Below, piece after piece: positions 42,189 to 51,226 of a stretch of 64,000 bases of DNA (position 1 is its first letter; every line of letters starts with the position of its first letter). The stretch is taken from positions 22,935 to 86,934 of the forward strand of contig JANXOM010000072.1 in assembly GCA_025353585.1 (NCBI GenBank), in the 5' to 3' direction. The position numbers and the translations under genes are program-made. Below the pieces are notes generated by a model. The model was not told the DNA's origin and did not search any database. It worked only from the letters and a program-made list of their open reading frames with translations. Source of the DNA: Deltaproteobacteria bacterium. GTDB taxonomy: Bacteria > Myxococcota_A > Polyangia > Haliangiales > Haliangiaceae.

Positions 42189-42241
42189 GCGCCACGCTAA
42201 CCCAGGGCGTAACGCGGCGCACCGGTGTGCGTATGCTAGGC

Positions 42242-42910
42242 ATGGGTATGTTCTTCAGCAGCAGCAAGAAGTCGCGGATGCCTCGCCCCGAGGACGCGCT
42301 GCCCGGCCGCACGACCCCGATCCGGTCTGGCGACGTGCACTTCGTCAACACCCACCGCATCACCGCGCCGTTCCCGGACGGCTCCGCGCGCGCGATGTTC
42401 GGCATGGGTTGCTTCTGGGGCGCGGAGCGCAAGTTCTGGCAGACGCCGGGGGTCTACTCGACGGCGGTGGGCTACGCGGCGGGCTTCACGCCGAACCCCA
42501 CGTACGAGGAGGTCTGCTCGGGCGGCACCGGCCACAACGAGGTCGTGCTCGTGGTCTACGACCCGAAAGCGATCAGCTACGAGCAGCTCCTGCGCGTGTT
42601 CTGGGAGAACCACGACCCGACCCAGGGCATGCAGCAGGGCAACGATATGGGCACGCAGTACCGCAGTGGCATTTACACGTACGACGCCGCGCAGCAGACG
42701 GCGGCGGAGGCCTCGCGCGACCTCTACGGCACGCAGCTCGCGACCGCGGGGCACAACCCCATCACGACGGAGATCCTGCCGGCGCCGGCGTTCTACTACG
42801 CCGAGGAATACCACCAGCAGTACCTGGGGAAGAACCCGGGTGGCTACTGCGGGCTGGGCGGGACCGGCGTGAGCTGTCCGATCGGTCTCGGCGCGCCGCA
42901 AGCACACTAG
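42242..42910 (+). CDS. msrA: Peptide-methionine (S)-S-oxide reductase
   Basis: This protein has 222 residues from ATG 42242; ATG 42248 is equally possible. Upstream starts at 42227 (GTG) and 42233 (ATG) overlap a TATGCT hexamer at 42232-42237 that looks like a -10 element, so they are less likely. The active-site Cys lies in [12 protein letters not shown], with EEYHQQYL and a C-terminal Cys pair ([16 protein letters not shown]) that can resolve the disulfide. It reduces methionine-S-sulfoxide in proteins. The 3' 149 bases overlap the convergent TerC gene. Confidence 0.94.
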   Translation: MGMFFSSSKKSRMPRPEDALPGRTTPIRSGDVHFVNTHRITAPFPDGSARAMFGMGCFWGAERKFWQTPGVYSTAVGYAAGFTPNPTYEEVCSGGTGHNEVVLVVYDPKAISYEQLLRVFWENHDPTQGMQQGNDMGTQYRSGIYTYDAAQQTAAEASRDLYGTQLATAGHNPITTEILPAPAFYYAEEYHQQYLGKNPGGYCGLGGTGVSCPIGLGAPQAH

Positions 42911-43832
42911 CCACGACGGCCGTCGTGATGCACACGACGATGACGGCGACCGAGAGCGCCGGCGAGACGTGCACGCCGAGCTGGGCCGCGATCAGCTTGC
43001 CGCCCGCGAACGCGAGGACGGCGGCGAGCGCGAAGCGCAGGTAGCGCAGGTCGGCGAGCAGCTGCGCGAGCACGACGTAGAGCGCGCGCAGGCCGAGGAT
43101 CGCGAAGATGTTCGAGCTGTAGACGATGAACGGCTCGTCGCTCACGGCGAACGCCGCCGGCACGGAGTCGAGCGCGAACACGATGTCGGTCAGCTCGATC
43201 GCGAGGAGCGCGAGGAGCAGCGGCGTGCCGACGCGGCGCACGACGCCGGCCGCATCGGGGGCGCGCGCGATGAAGTGATGCCCGTGGAGCTCGGTCGTCC
43301 ATGGCAGGTGCTTCGTCAGCCAGCCGAGGATCCGCGGCGGACCGGCGTCGTGGGCGGGCGCGCGGAGGAGCTTCGCCGCGGTGACGAGGAGGACCGCGCC
43401 GAAGACGTAGCTGATGGCGCGCCACTCGTGCAGCGCGGCGCCGCCGAGGCCGATGAACAAGGCGCGACAGACGAGCGCGCCGATGATCCCCCACGTCAGC
43501 ACGCGGGGCTGCTCCGCGCTCGGGATCTTCAGGGCCGCGAAGATCACGAGGAACAGGAACAGGTTGTCGATGCTGAGGCTCTTCTCGAGCAGGTACGCGG
43601 CGAAGTACTCCTCGCCGGCGGTGCGGCCGAGCTGGCTCGCGACGACGAAGCCGAACGCGACGGCGATGCCGATCCAGCCGACGCTCCACACGAGGGCGCG
43701 CCGCTTCGAGTCGACGTGATCGCCGCGGTGGGTGGCGAGGTCGACGACGAGGAGGACGGCGACGAGCCCGCCGAACACGAGCCACAACCACGTGGGGATC
43801 ACGAGCGCGTCCATGCAGGAGGCGCATTGCAT
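42762..43832 (-). CDS. TerC-family integral membrane protein
   Basis: This protein has 356 residues from ATG 43832, chosen because GGGAGG lies eight bases upstream; the ATG at 43814 has none. About eight to nine transmembrane helices carry TerC landmarks: [35 protein letters not shown] and [14 protein letters not shown]. The conserved Asp/Glu suggest transport of Mn or another metal; some members relate to tellurite resistance. The family core ends near SVLAARRDR. The remaining 45 or so residues (Ser/Arg/Pro-rich) are encoded only because the frame runs on into the opposite strand of msrA. Confidence 0.92.
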   Translation of the reverse strand: MQCASCMDALVIPTWLWLVFGGLVAVLLVVDLATHRGDHVDSKRRALVWSVGWIGIAVAFGFVVASQLGRTAGEEYFAAYLLEKSLSIDNLFLFLVIFAALKIPSAEQPRVLTWGIIGALVCRALFIGLGGAALHEWRAISYVFGAVLLVTAAKLLRAPAHDAGPPRILGWLTKHLPWTTELHGHHFIARAPDAAGVVRRVGTPLLLALLAIELTDIVFALDSVPAAFAVSDEPFIVYSSNIFAILGLRALYVVLAQLLADLRYLRFALAAVLAFAGGKLIAAQLGVHVSPALSVAVIVVCITTAVVASVLAARRDRSDSSRRSRPARSSHPGSSPGTAGGIPRRSRTPAPAGSPS

Positions 43833-43916
43833 CGGGTGTGCCTCCCATTGTCCGCCCCGGGGCCGATGACGGCGAGCGCGGGCGCTCGTGGGGAAAGTCT
43901 CTACGCCCCGGTCCTG

Positions 43917-44717
43917 TCAGAACGCGAGGTTCGCCGAGACGGTGGCGCCGCCGGGGCCAACGCTGAGGCCGACGGCGGGCGGGTGCTCGACGTGCAGGTA
44001 GAGCAGGACGCCGGCGGTGAGAGCGACAGCGCCGAGTGCGTAACCCGCGACCGCGAGGTGCGACGCGGTGTGGCCCGAGGCGTCGTCATCCGCCTCTTGC
44101 TTCGCGAGGGCCGCCGTCCACATGCACCCGTGCGGGCAGATCTGCGAGCGATCGCTCGCGTAGCCGGACGCGCTTGCGGTGAAGGCGAGGCCGGCGCCGA
44201 GGCTGATCGCGCCGATGGCGACCGCGGCGATGCCGACGGGCCGCAGCGGATGGCGGGGCGCGGTGTCGTCGGCGCCGGGGGGCGCGACGGCGAGCGCGGC
44301 ATCGAGGCCGGACGGATCTGGCTTGCGCTTGCGGCGCCGATGCGGCGGGGGCGCGGGTTCGGCCTCGGCGGAGCCCGCGGCATCGGCCGCGCACTTCTCC
44401 ACGTCCGCGACGAGCTGCCTGATCTTGTCGAGGTTCGGCGGGTTCGGCACCACGGCGAGGAACCGGCGGTAGTACGTCGCGGCCTCGGTGCACTCGTCGG
44501 AGAGCCGGAGGGCCTGCGCCGTATCGAACAGGTACACGGGATCCGGGTCGAGGGCGTATGCCTCCGCGTAGCCGGCGACCGCCGTCCGGTAGTCACCGGC
44601 CGTGTAGGCGGCCTGCGCCGCCGCGAACGCCTCGTGCGCGCGCGTGTGCGAATCCGCGGCCGCGGCCCCGGCGCCGGCGGCGAGCATCACGACGCCCGCG
44701 AGAAGCTGCCGGGTCAA
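43917..44717 (-). CDS. TPR protein with two C-terminal membrane helices
   Basis: This protein has 266 residues from TTG 44717, which overlaps the kinase stop (TTGA). Signal peptide MTRQLLAGVVMLAAGAGAAAA, then about two TPR units (AYTAGDYRTAVAGYAEAYALDP). Next are a Lys/Arg linker and two hydrophobic helices around a loop with a Cys pair (CPHGC). The end is strand-like and closes with Phe (VSANLAF). It has the same plan as 57751-58743, which also lies behind a Ser/Thr kinase, so both belong to a kinase-linked family. Function is unknown. Confidence 0.8.
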   Translation of the reverse strand: MTRQLLAGVVMLAAGAGAAAADSHTRAHEAFAAAQAAYTAGDYRTAVAGYAEAYALDPDPVYLFDTAQALRLSDECTEAATYYRRFLAVVPNPPNLDKIRQLVADVEKCAADAAGSAEAEPAPPPHRRRKRKPDPSGLDAALAVAPPGADDTAPRHPLRPVGIAAVAIGAISLGAGLAFTASASGYASDRSQICPHGCMWTAALAKQEADDDASGHTASHLAVAGYALGAVALTAGVLLYLHVEHPPAVGLSVGPGGATVSANLAF

Positions 44718-46273
44718 GGGGCGCCCTTCGCCCGCTTGGCGCCGGCCGGCTTCGTCAGGTCGCCCGGCTTCATCGTGAAGTCATCCGGCACGTCGATGGG
44801 CGGCGCCGTCGACGGCGTCCGGTGCACCTGCTTCACCCTCACCGGCGCCACCTTCCCCGGGGTCGCTGTCACGTTTGTCAACTCTGGCTCCGGGACCTTC
44901 GGCAATGATATCGCGCCACTACCCGGGGACGCTGTCAAGTTTGTCAACTCTGGGACCACAGGCGGAGGAGGCATCGGCGTCGATACTGGCGGCCGCGTCG
45001 GCGCTGGCGTCGGCGTCGGCGCTGGTATCGGCGTCGGCGTCGCAACCGGTGTCGGTGTCGGCACGACCGGCGCGCTTGCCTCGCGCGGGGAGCTCTCGCC
45101 ACCGCGCCTGCCCAGCTTGCTGACGAGCGCGAACGAGGCACCCGCGAGGATTAGCGCGCCGACCACCGCGAGCCCCACGCGCACCCCGCGGTTCGCCGCC
45201 GCGGGTGCGACAACCGTCGCCGAGGCGGCCGCGTGCGGCGTCGCCGTCACCGTCGACGCGAAGGCCCGCGGCACGATCACCTGCGGCGCCACGCGCCGGT
45301 CCACCTCGAGCACGCGCACGAGGTCGGCGAGGCTCGGCCGCCCGCGCGGCTCCTTCGCGAGCATCGCCACCACGATCGCGTCCAGATCCGCGGGCACGTC
45401 CGCGGCAAACGCGGCCGGGTGGGGCGGCGGCTCCATCAGGTGCTTCGCGATCATCTCCATCGCGTTGTCCGCCAGGAACGGCGGCCGCCCCGTGAGCATC
45501 TCGAACAGCACCCCGCCGAGCGCGTAGATGTCCGCCCGATGGTCGACGGCGTGCCCCTTCGCCTGCTCGGGCGCGATGTACTGCGGCGTGCCGATCATCG
45601 CCCCGCTCGCCGTCCGCTCGACCCGGATCTCGGTCTCCGCCAGCTTCGCGATCCCGAAATCGAGGAGCTTGACCTGCATCGGCTCGCCGGGGATCTCGAC
45701 GAGCACCACGTTGTCGGGCTTGAGGTCCCGATGGACGACGCCCTTGTCGTGCGCGGCCTCGAGCGCGCGCGCGAGGGCCCGCACGATCGCACACGACGCG
45801 GCGACCCCGAGCGGCCCGCGCCCGATGTGGTCGCGCAACGTCGCGCCGTTCAGCCACTCCATGACGAAGTAGTGGTTGCCGTCCGGCAGCTGCCCGAACG
45901 CGAAGATGTCGACGATGTTGGGGTGCCCGATCTGGTTCACCACGCGCGCCTCGGCGATGAACCGCGCGACCGCCATCGGGTCCTGAGCGAGCTCGTGGCG
46001 CAGCACCTTGATCGCCGCGCGCTTGCCGATGACCGGGTGCACCGCCGCGAACACCACGCCCATGCCGCCCTCGCCGATGCGGCCCTCGATCCGGTACTCG
46101 CCGACGAGCTCGCCCGCCGCGAGCGCCTCGAACGTCCGCCGCGGCGGCGGCGCCGGCGCGAGCGTGGAGCGCGTCACGTCGTCGTCGACCAGGCCGTCCT
46201 CCGGCGCCGCCTGACCCGCGACTTCGGTCGGGTCGTAGGCCGGACCCCGGTTCCCTGTCCTGGTCGAGGTCAC
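44714..46273 (-). CDS. Ser/Thr protein kinase with membrane anchor
   Basis: This protein has 519 residues from GTG 46273. The kinase domain at about 60-330 has IGEGGMGVVFAA, AAIKVLRHE, HRDLKPDNVVL, LDFGIAKL and APEQAKGH. A transmembrane helix lies at about 372-394 (LAVVGALILAGASFAL). The exported tail starts with a Thr/Pro linker (TPTPVATPTPIPAPTP), then PELTNLTASPG and PEPELTNVTATPG. These last segments are encoded by a twin DNA repeat (44855-44957), so the tail contains an inserted repeat element. It is coupled to the TPR membrane protein downstream. Confidence 0.92.
   Translation of the reverse strand: MTSTRTGNRGPAYDPTEVAGQAAPEDGLVDDDVTRSTLAPAPPPRRTFEALAAGELVGEYRIEGRIGEGGMGVVFAAVHPVIGKRAAIKVLRHELAQDPMAVARFIAEARVVNQIGHPNIVDIFAFGQLPDGNHYFVMEWLNGATLRDHIGRGPLGVAASCAIVRALARALEAAHDKGVVHRDLKPDNVVLVEIPGEPMQVKLLDFGIAKLAETEIRVERTASGAMIGTPQYIAPEQAKGHAVDHRADIYALGGVLFEMLTGRPPFLADNAMEMIAKHLMEPPPHPAAFAADVPADLDAIVVAMLAKEPRGRPSLADLVRVLEVDRRVAPQVIVPRAFASTVTATPHAAASATVVAPAAANRGVRVGLAVVGALILAGASFALVSKLGRRGGESSPREASAPVVPTPTPVATPTPIPAPTPTPAPTRPPVSTPMPPPPVVPELTNLTASPGSGAISLPKVPEPELTNVTATPGKVAPVRVKQVHRTPSTAPPIDVPDDFTMKPGDLTKPAGAKRAKGAP
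44855..44957 (+). repeat. Twin direct repeat, locus 2 (inside kinase gene)
   Basis: Two copies of CCGGGG(T/A)CGCTGTCA-N-GTTTGTCAACTCTGG lie at about 44855 and 44921. Their GTCA cores (44877 and 44943) are 66 bases apart. The unit is read antisense, in frame, as about residues 439-473 of the kinase tail. Spacing and most bases match the unit at 62287-62390. Confidence 0.85.
44985..45065. repeat. GGCGTC/GGCGCT low-complexity tract
   Basis: Short GGCGTC-like units repeat irregularly and encode the Thr/Pro/Ala linker of the kinase tail on the minus strand. It is coding low complexity, not a separate element. Confidence 0.6.
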
Positions 46274-46281
46274 GTCCGGTA

Positions 46282-46289
46282 AGTATACT
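46282..46289. promoter_or_regulatory. Palindromic AGTATACT shared by two divergent leaderless genes
   Basis: AGTATACT reads the same on both strands, giving TATACT as a -10 element each way. Six bases separate it from the plus-strand GTG at 46296 and eight from the minus-strand GTG at 46273. The two start codons are only 22 bases apart. Confidence 0.5.
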
Positions 46290-46295
46290 GGGCCG

Positions 46296-47507
46296 GTGAC
46301 GCGGGTGCCGTGGTTTGCGTGTCTGGCCGCGGTCGTCGCGTGTTACTCGCCGACGACCGAGGCGCCGTGCACCGTCACGTGCGACTTCGCCGGCGACAAG
46401 CTCTGTCCGGCTGGCCTCACCTGCGGCCCGGGCGGCATGTGCGGCACGGAGGCCAGCTCGTGCGCCGCGTGCTTCGGCCAGCCCGACGGCCTGCTCCAGG
46501 TGTGTCTCGCCGCGCGTCCCACCGGGACGTTCGACGTCGGTAGCAACATGCAGGTGGACACCACACCCGGAATCACCGACGCGTGCATCACCTATCCGCA
46601 ACCCGGGTCAGGCGCCCTCGACGTCTGTCTGATCGCGGCCGAGACGATCTCGATCGAGGCCAAGCTCAGCGTGATCGGCTCGCGACCGCTCGTGCTGCTC
46701 GCGAGCGGAGCGCTGACGTTCGAGGCCACGGGGGCGATCGACGCCGCGGCCGACAACAATCGCGCTGCCCCGGCCGGTCCGGGCGGCCCCGGCGCGAGCG
46801 AGCCATGCGAGGCAGGTGCCACGGGCACCGGCAACGCCGATGGAGGGGCGGGCGGCAGCTTCGGCACGGCAGGCGCCGCCGGCGGCATCGGCCTCACCGG
46901 GGCGACGCCGAACGGGCCCGGGCCCGTCATCGGAACGCTCGATCATGTTCGCGCCGGCTGCGTCGGGGGCCCGTACAACGATCCGCCGACGCCGGGGGGC
47001 GCGGCGGGCGGGGCGGTCTACCTGATCGCCGGCCGCTCGATGGCGATCGCGGGCTCGATCAACGTGTCGGGCGCAGGCGGCGCGGACCTATCGGGGGCGA
47101 ACGTCGGCGGGGCCGGAGGGGGCGCCGGCGGGCTGATCGGGCTCGACGCGCCCGCCCTCGCGCTCCGCGGCACGCTGATGGCGAACGGCGGCGGCGGCGC
47201 GTGCGGGCGGCATCACAGCGGCGACGACCCGTGTCCGGGCCAGGCCCCCGCGCTCCCTGCCACCAGCAGCTCTCCGTTCGTGCCAGCGGCGGGCGGCTCG
47301 GCGAATGGATACGCCAGTGATGGCGGCACGGGCGCGACGGACGTCCCCGCCTCGCCGGGATCGCCGGGCGGCGTGGCCGCAGACTCGGCGCACTTCGGCG
47401 GCGCCGGGGGTGGCGGCGCCGCCGGCATCATCTGGCTCGCCACCGGGGGCACACCGCCGAACGTCAGCGCCATCCGCATGTCGCCGCAGCCATTCCCTCA
47501 CCCGTAG
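46296..47507 (+). CDS. Glycine-rich predicted surface lipoprotein (paralogue)
   Basis: This protein has 403 residues from GTG 46296. Signal peptide MTRVPWFACLAAVVAC with lipobox. A Cys-rich segment (CTVTCDFAGDKLCPAGLTCGPGG) is followed by strand segments such as PLVLLASGALTFEATG and GGLIGLDAPALALRGTLMANGG. Between them are long Gly/Ala/Ser tracts (GGAGGGAGG, GGAGGGGAAG). The layout and strand segments resemble the lipoprotein at 1849-3339. It is divergent from the kinase at 46273 and shares its palindromic -10 element. Function is unknown, perhaps adhesion or a surface coat. Confidence 0.85.
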   Translation: MTRVPWFACLAAVVACYSPTTEAPCTVTCDFAGDKLCPAGLTCGPGGMCGTEASSCAACFGQPDGLLQVCLAARPTGTFDVGSNMQVDTTPGITDACITYPQPGSGALDVCLIAAETISIEAKLSVIGSRPLVLLASGALTFEATGAIDAAADNNRAAPAGPGGPGASEPCEAGATGTGNADGGAGGSFGTAGAAGGIGLTGATPNGPGPVIGTLDHVRAGCVGGPYNDPPTPGGAAGGAVYLIAGRSMAIAGSINVSGAGGADLSGANVGGAGGGAGGLIGLDAPALALRGTLMANGGGGACGRHHSGDDPCPGQAPALPATSSSPFVPAAGGSANGYASDGGTGATDVPASPGSPGGVAADSAHFGGAGGGGAAGIIWLATGGTPPNVSAIRMSPQPFPHP

Positions 47508-48128
47508 CTACGGAATCACGCTCTCCGGCAGCCCGGCGCGCCGCATCAGCTCGCGGTGAAACGCCCGCCGCCGCCGCATCGGCGTGTCGAACTGCAGCTG
47601 CACCACGCGCGCGCTGCCCGTGACCCGCGCGTAGTTCCGGCGCACCGCGATGACGTGGTAGTAGCTCACGCCCGTCAGGAGTCCGATCGGCACCGCCGCG
47701 ATCAGCGCCGCCGGGACCGCGACGCTCAGCGCGAGGAGCCCGAGCGCGATCGGCAGCAGGATCAGGGTCAGCAGCACCAGCCGCACCACGTCGAGCTTGC
47801 GCCAGATCGCGACGCTCACGATGTCGCCGAACGGGACGCCCGACTGGTCCATCGGGATCCGTCCGGTGATCGGGTCCAGCGAGCCCTGCAGCACGCCCTC
47901 GGGCGCGACGATGCTCGACTGCATCACGACGAGCCCGGCCGACCGCATCTTGATGCTCGGGAGGTGCGGGTTGTACGCGGGCGGCTGGATCGTCGGATCG
48001 ACGCGCGACCCGGCGCGCAGGACGAACGCGAGCCCGCAGGCCCCGCAGATCTGCGGGGTGGGCGCGGCCGACGCCGGCGCGAAGCAGCTCGGACACGAGA
48101 ACGGACCGACCGGCGCGGCGGGAGGCAT
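47508..48128 (-). CDS. Zinc-ribbon membrane protein
   Basis: This protein has 206 residues from ATG 48128, preceded by AGAGGAG at a distance of 12 bases. The N-terminus has a zinc-ribbon pattern, FSCPSCFAPASA...ICGACGLAF (CxxC and CxxC). The middle part is polar. Two adjacent hydrophobic helices at about 130-160 (VVRLVLLTLILLPIALGLLALSV and PAALIAAVPIGLLTGVSYY) form a hairpin, and the tail is basic with RRRRAFHREL. No family is recognised. It is 29 bases downstream of the large CarboxypepD_reg-like gene on the same strand. Confidence 0.78.
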   Translation of the reverse strand: MPPAAPVGPFSCPSCFAPASAAPTPQICGACGLAFVLRAGSRVDPTIQPPAYNPHLPSIKMRSAGLVVMQSSIVAPEGVLQGSLDPITGRIPMDQSGVPFGDIVSVAIWRKLDVVRLVLLTLILLPIALGLLALSVAVPAALIAAVPIGLLTGVSYYHVIAVRRNYARVTGSARVVQLQFDTPMRRRRAFHRELMRRAGLPESVIP

Positions 48129-48157
48129 CGCGCCAGCGTACTCCTCTTGCCCTCTGG

Positions 48158-50929
48158 CTACTGGCCGGAGCCGGCCGCGCTGCCCGAGCCGTTGCCGGCG
48201 GGCAGCGGCGTCATCGCCGGCACGTCGGACTCCGCGGTCTGCGTCGCGGGCGCGGGCGCGACCGTCACCGGCTTGCAGTAGACCTTGATGCTCTCCATGT
48301 TCTCCTGGATCCGGCCGAGGAACGTCGGGTCGGACATGTCGCCGGTGATCGGCACCGTGCAGATCGTGAACGGGCCGGCCACCAGCTCGTCGAAGACGGT
48401 GTCCGGCTTGCCGGGGCCGAACCAGAACTTCATGCCCTGCACGCCGGCCTGGAAGATCCCGTCGGTGAGCTGCTTGCCGTTCGTCGGCGCGACCGCGCCG
48501 TGGAACAGGAACACCTGCGCCGCGTCGACCTTGTTGCCGGGCAGCGCCTTGACGGCGACGTCGAGCGCGATCGTGCCGACGGGGATGTCGATGTTGACGA
48601 TCGACTGCTTGCCGACGGTCACGCTCGCCGTGACGCTCGTCGACTTGAGCGACATCATCGCGGGCTGCAGCGCGTTGAGCACGTGCTGGCCCTCGGGCAC
48701 CTTCGCCATCGCGTACGAGCCGTCGGCGCCCGTCTGCGCGAACATCGCCTGCGCCGTGCCGCCGGTGCTCGACTCCGACACCGTCACGCCGGACAGCGGC
48801 TGGCCCTTCGACGTCACGATGCCCGCGATCGAGCCGAACCCGCGGAGCTTGAGCTCCATCGGCGGGGGATCGCCGTCCGTCAGCGGGACGGTCTGCGCGA
48901 GCGAGCGGCCCTTGTCCGGGTGATCGGCGACGACGTTCGTCTCCTTGCGCGGCACGCCGATGAGCTGGAACCCGCCGTCCGCGTCGGTGATCGCGCTGCG
49001 GATGCCAGCGAGCTCGTCGAAGTTCTGGTTCGGGTCCTCGGCGCCCGCGCCGCTGAACAACATCGTGCCGACCTTCACCTTTGCGCCGGCGACCGGCGAG
49101 CCGCTCGCGTCGACCACCGTGCCGGTGAGCTTGCGGCCGCGGAACACGAGCACGATGCCCATGTCCGTGGGCTTGCCCGGCTCGATGTGCACGTCGTGCT
49201 GCGTGAACGCGGCGAAGTCCGCGCCGCGGAAGCTCACGTCGTAGCTTCCGGATGCGAGGTCCTTCACCTGGAACGTGCCGCCGACGAGCGGCGTCGGCAT
49301 CTGGTAGCCGACGGTGATGCTGGCGAGCGTGGGCGGCGCCGCCTGGCCGTCGATCTTGAGCGTGCCGATCAGCGAGCCCACGCCGGGGAGCGTGATGCGC
49401 ACGCTCTTGTCGCCGACCTTCGCGCTCGCGCCGTGCTGCCCCCAGTCGTTCGCCGAGCTGCTGCCGCGCTGCGCCCACAGCTTGTACGCGCCGTCGGGGA
49501 GGCCGTGCACGGTGAACGCGCCGGCGCCGTCGGTGGTCGTCGACGACATGCCGGCGAGCGCGATGCTCTCGGTGGACGCGCCGCCGAAGAGGTCCGGGAA
49601 CGCGTTGACCGAGACCTCGGGCACCGGCGAGCCCTTGTCGTCGACGACGACGCCCGAGATCATGCCGCCGACATCGAGCACGAGCTTCAAGTCCCGCGCG
49701 TCCGCGTGGGCGTCGAGGTCGCCCTCGACGATCTTGCTCGCGTCCGTGTCGGACTCGGCGCGGATCTGCAGCTTCGCGCGCGCGAGGCCGCGCAGCTCGA
49801 ACGCGCCGCGCTTGTCGCTCGTGGTCTGGCGCGCGGCGACGGTCCACATGCGCCGGCCGCTGCCCGACACGCGCACCGACGCGAACGGCACGGGGTTTCC
49901 GCCCTTGTCGACGACCGTGCCCGCGATGGTGCCGCCCGCCTTCATCTTGAGCTCGAGGCCCGTGACGGGCTTGTCGCCGACGGCGAACGGCGTGCCGGTC
50001 GTCGGCTCGTGCTCGCCGTCCTTACCGACGAGCTCGTGCGAGCCCGACGCGACGGCGGGGAACGAGAACTGGCCCTTGTCGTCGGTGTCGGCGCCATCGC
50101 GATCGCCGCGCCCGCCCATGCCGAAGCCGCGGGTGGCCGCGTCGCCGACGGTGACGTGCACCTTCGCGAGCGGCTTGCCCTTGTCGTCGATGACGCGGCC
50201 CGAGACGGGGACGCCCGCGCGGAGGACGATCGTCATCTGGCCGTGCGCGCCCGCCGAGCCCACGGTGGCGAACGACCCCGCCGGGGCGAAGCCCGAGGCC
50301 TTCGCCGTCGCCACGACGAACCCGGTGCGCACGGGGCGCAGCGTGGCCTTGCCGTCCTCGCCGGTGATCGCGGTGCGGCCGCCCTCGGCGCCCGTCGAGA
50401 CCTCGGCCTTCGCGATCGGCTTGCCGGCCTCGTCGCGGACGCTGACGTCGATGGACGCGCCTTCGCCGAGGCGGATCACGATCGGATCGCTCTTGCCCGT
50501 CAGCTTGTAGGTGACGGGGCCGCCCACGAGCTCGCCGCCGGTGGCCGTCAGCTCGTACGCGCGGCCGACGAGCTTGTCGAACTGGAAGTTGCCGCTCGCG
50601 TCGCTCTTCGCGGAGCGCGCGGGGACGGAGTCGATCCATACCTCGGCCTCCATGCCCTTGCCGTCGGGGCCCACGACCTGGCCGTCGAGCTCGAGGGGAC
50701 CCGCGGGGTCGATGTCGAGCGACCACTTCGGCGCGACGCCGCGCGGGGCATCGGAGGTGGCGGGCGCCACGGCGGTCGGGGCGACCACGTCCACCTGGGC
50801 CGCGCGCTTGCCGGACCCCGAGCCGGCCGCCGGGGCCTCGGCGTCGCCGCCCGGACGGATCCAGAGGAACCAGACGGCGGCCGCAACCAGGGCAACCACG
50901 ACGACACCCACGACGCGCTTGGCGGTCAT
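48158..50929 (-). CDS. Large anchored protein with CarboxypepD_reg-like repeats
   Basis: This 923-residue protein starts MTAKRVVGVVVVALVAAAVWFLWI (signal anchor), followed by a Gly/Ser/Ala linker. Some eight to ten Ig-like modules of carboxypeptidase-regulatory type follow, each with a core G-xVVDxxGxPVxxAxV and a later DGxFxFxxLxxGxYxL. Examples are GQVVGPDGKGMEAEVWIDS, GTVVDKGGNPVPFASVRVS and GVVVDDKGSPVPEVSVNAF. The C-terminal 90 residues are unrelated to the modules. The protein is probably exported, forming an elongated envelope stalk. TACGGT lies eight bases before the ATG and could be a -10 element. Confidence 0.88.
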   Translation of the reverse strand: MTAKRVVGVVVVALVAAAVWFLWIRPGGDAEAPAAGSGSGKRAAQVDVVAPTAVAPATSDAPRGVAPKWSLDIDPAGPLELDGQVVGPDGKGMEAEVWIDSVPARSAKSDASGNFQFDKLVGRAYELTATGGELVGGPVTYKLTGKSDPIVIRLGEGASIDVSVRDEAGKPIAKAEVSTGAEGGRTAITGEDGKATLRPVRTGFVVATAKASGFAPAGSFATVGSAGAHGQMTIVLRAGVPVSGRVIDDKGKPLAKVHVTVGDAATRGFGMGGRGDRDGADTDDKGQFSFPAVASGSHELVGKDGEHEPTTGTPFAVGDKPVTGLELKMKAGGTIAGTVVDKGGNPVPFASVRVSGSGRRMWTVAARQTTSDKRGAFELRGLARAKLQIRAESDTDASKIVEGDLDAHADARDLKLVLDVGGMISGVVVDDKGSPVPEVSVNAFPDLFGGASTESIALAGMSSTTTDGAGAFTVHGLPDGAYKLWAQRGSSSANDWGQHGASAKVGDKSVRITLPGVGSLIGTLKIDGQAAPPTLASITVGYQMPTPLVGGTFQVKDLASGSYDVSFRGADFAAFTQHDVHIEPGKPTDMGIVLVFRGRKLTGTVVDASGSPVAGAKVKVGTMLFSGAGAEDPNQNFDELAGIRSAITDADGGFQLIGVPRKETNVVADHPDKGRSLAQTVPLTDGDPPPMELKLRGFGSIAGIVTSKGQPLSGVTVSESSTGGTAQAMFAQTGADGSYAMAKVPEGQHVLNALQPAMMSLKSTSVTASVTVGKQSIVNIDIPVGTIALDVAVKALPGNKVDAAQVFLFHGAVAPTNGKQLTDGIFQAGVQGMKFWFGPGKPDTVFDELVAGPFTICTVPITGDMSDPTFLGRIQENMESIKVYCKPVTVAPAPATQTAESDVPAMTPLPAGNGSGSAAGSGQ

Positions 50930-51023
50930 TGGGGCGCACCGTAACGCCGGCCTCCCCCAGGCGAAAGGGGTGCGACCCGGCGCGACAGCTCGCGCGACGT
51001 ACGATTCGGGCGACGGTGGGTAT

Positions 51024-51195
51024 GTTGCTCAGCGCAGAGGCGCAGAGGAAGAGGAGATCAGAGGAGCCGGAGCAAGAGGGGTTGGCGCGTTCGGGTAGCT
51101 TGGTGCGTGGTTCCGACCCGGCTGCCTCTACAGACCAACCCTCTCGTTCCGACTCCTCCGACCTCTTCCTCCTCTGAATCTCTGCGCTATGCAAC
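51024..51195. repeat. Long imperfect inverted repeat, GA-rich
   Basis: Left arm 51024-51085 and right arm 51135-51195 are inverted copies of about 61 bases with few differences. Each arm begins GTTGC(T/A)(C/T)AGCGCAGAG and ends AGAGGG(G)TTGG, and the loop is about 49 bases. It lies between the CarboxypepD_reg-like gene and the P5C dehydrogenase gene, and no open frame is likely in it. It could be a MITE-like element or a very large hairpin. Confidence 0.75.
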
Positions 51196-51223
51196 GCATC
51201 AACCGTCGCAACGCATCAACCGT
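51191..51223. repeat. Direct repeat GCAACGCATCAACCGT x2
   Basis: Two identical 16-base copies start at 51191 and 51208, one base apart, at the outer end of the inverted repeat and just before the stop codon of the P5C dehydrogenase gene. Confidence 0.6.
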
Positions 51224-51226
51224 TCG

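Noticed and set aside
43873..43888. CGAGCG-CGGG-CGCTCG hairpin downstream of the TPR gene
   Set aside because: Short, very GC-rich stem with no U tract; such hairpins are common by chance here.
44985..45065. CRISPR-like or VNTR-like repeat
   Set aside because: Units are short, irregular and encode a Thr/Pro linker; no spacer pattern.
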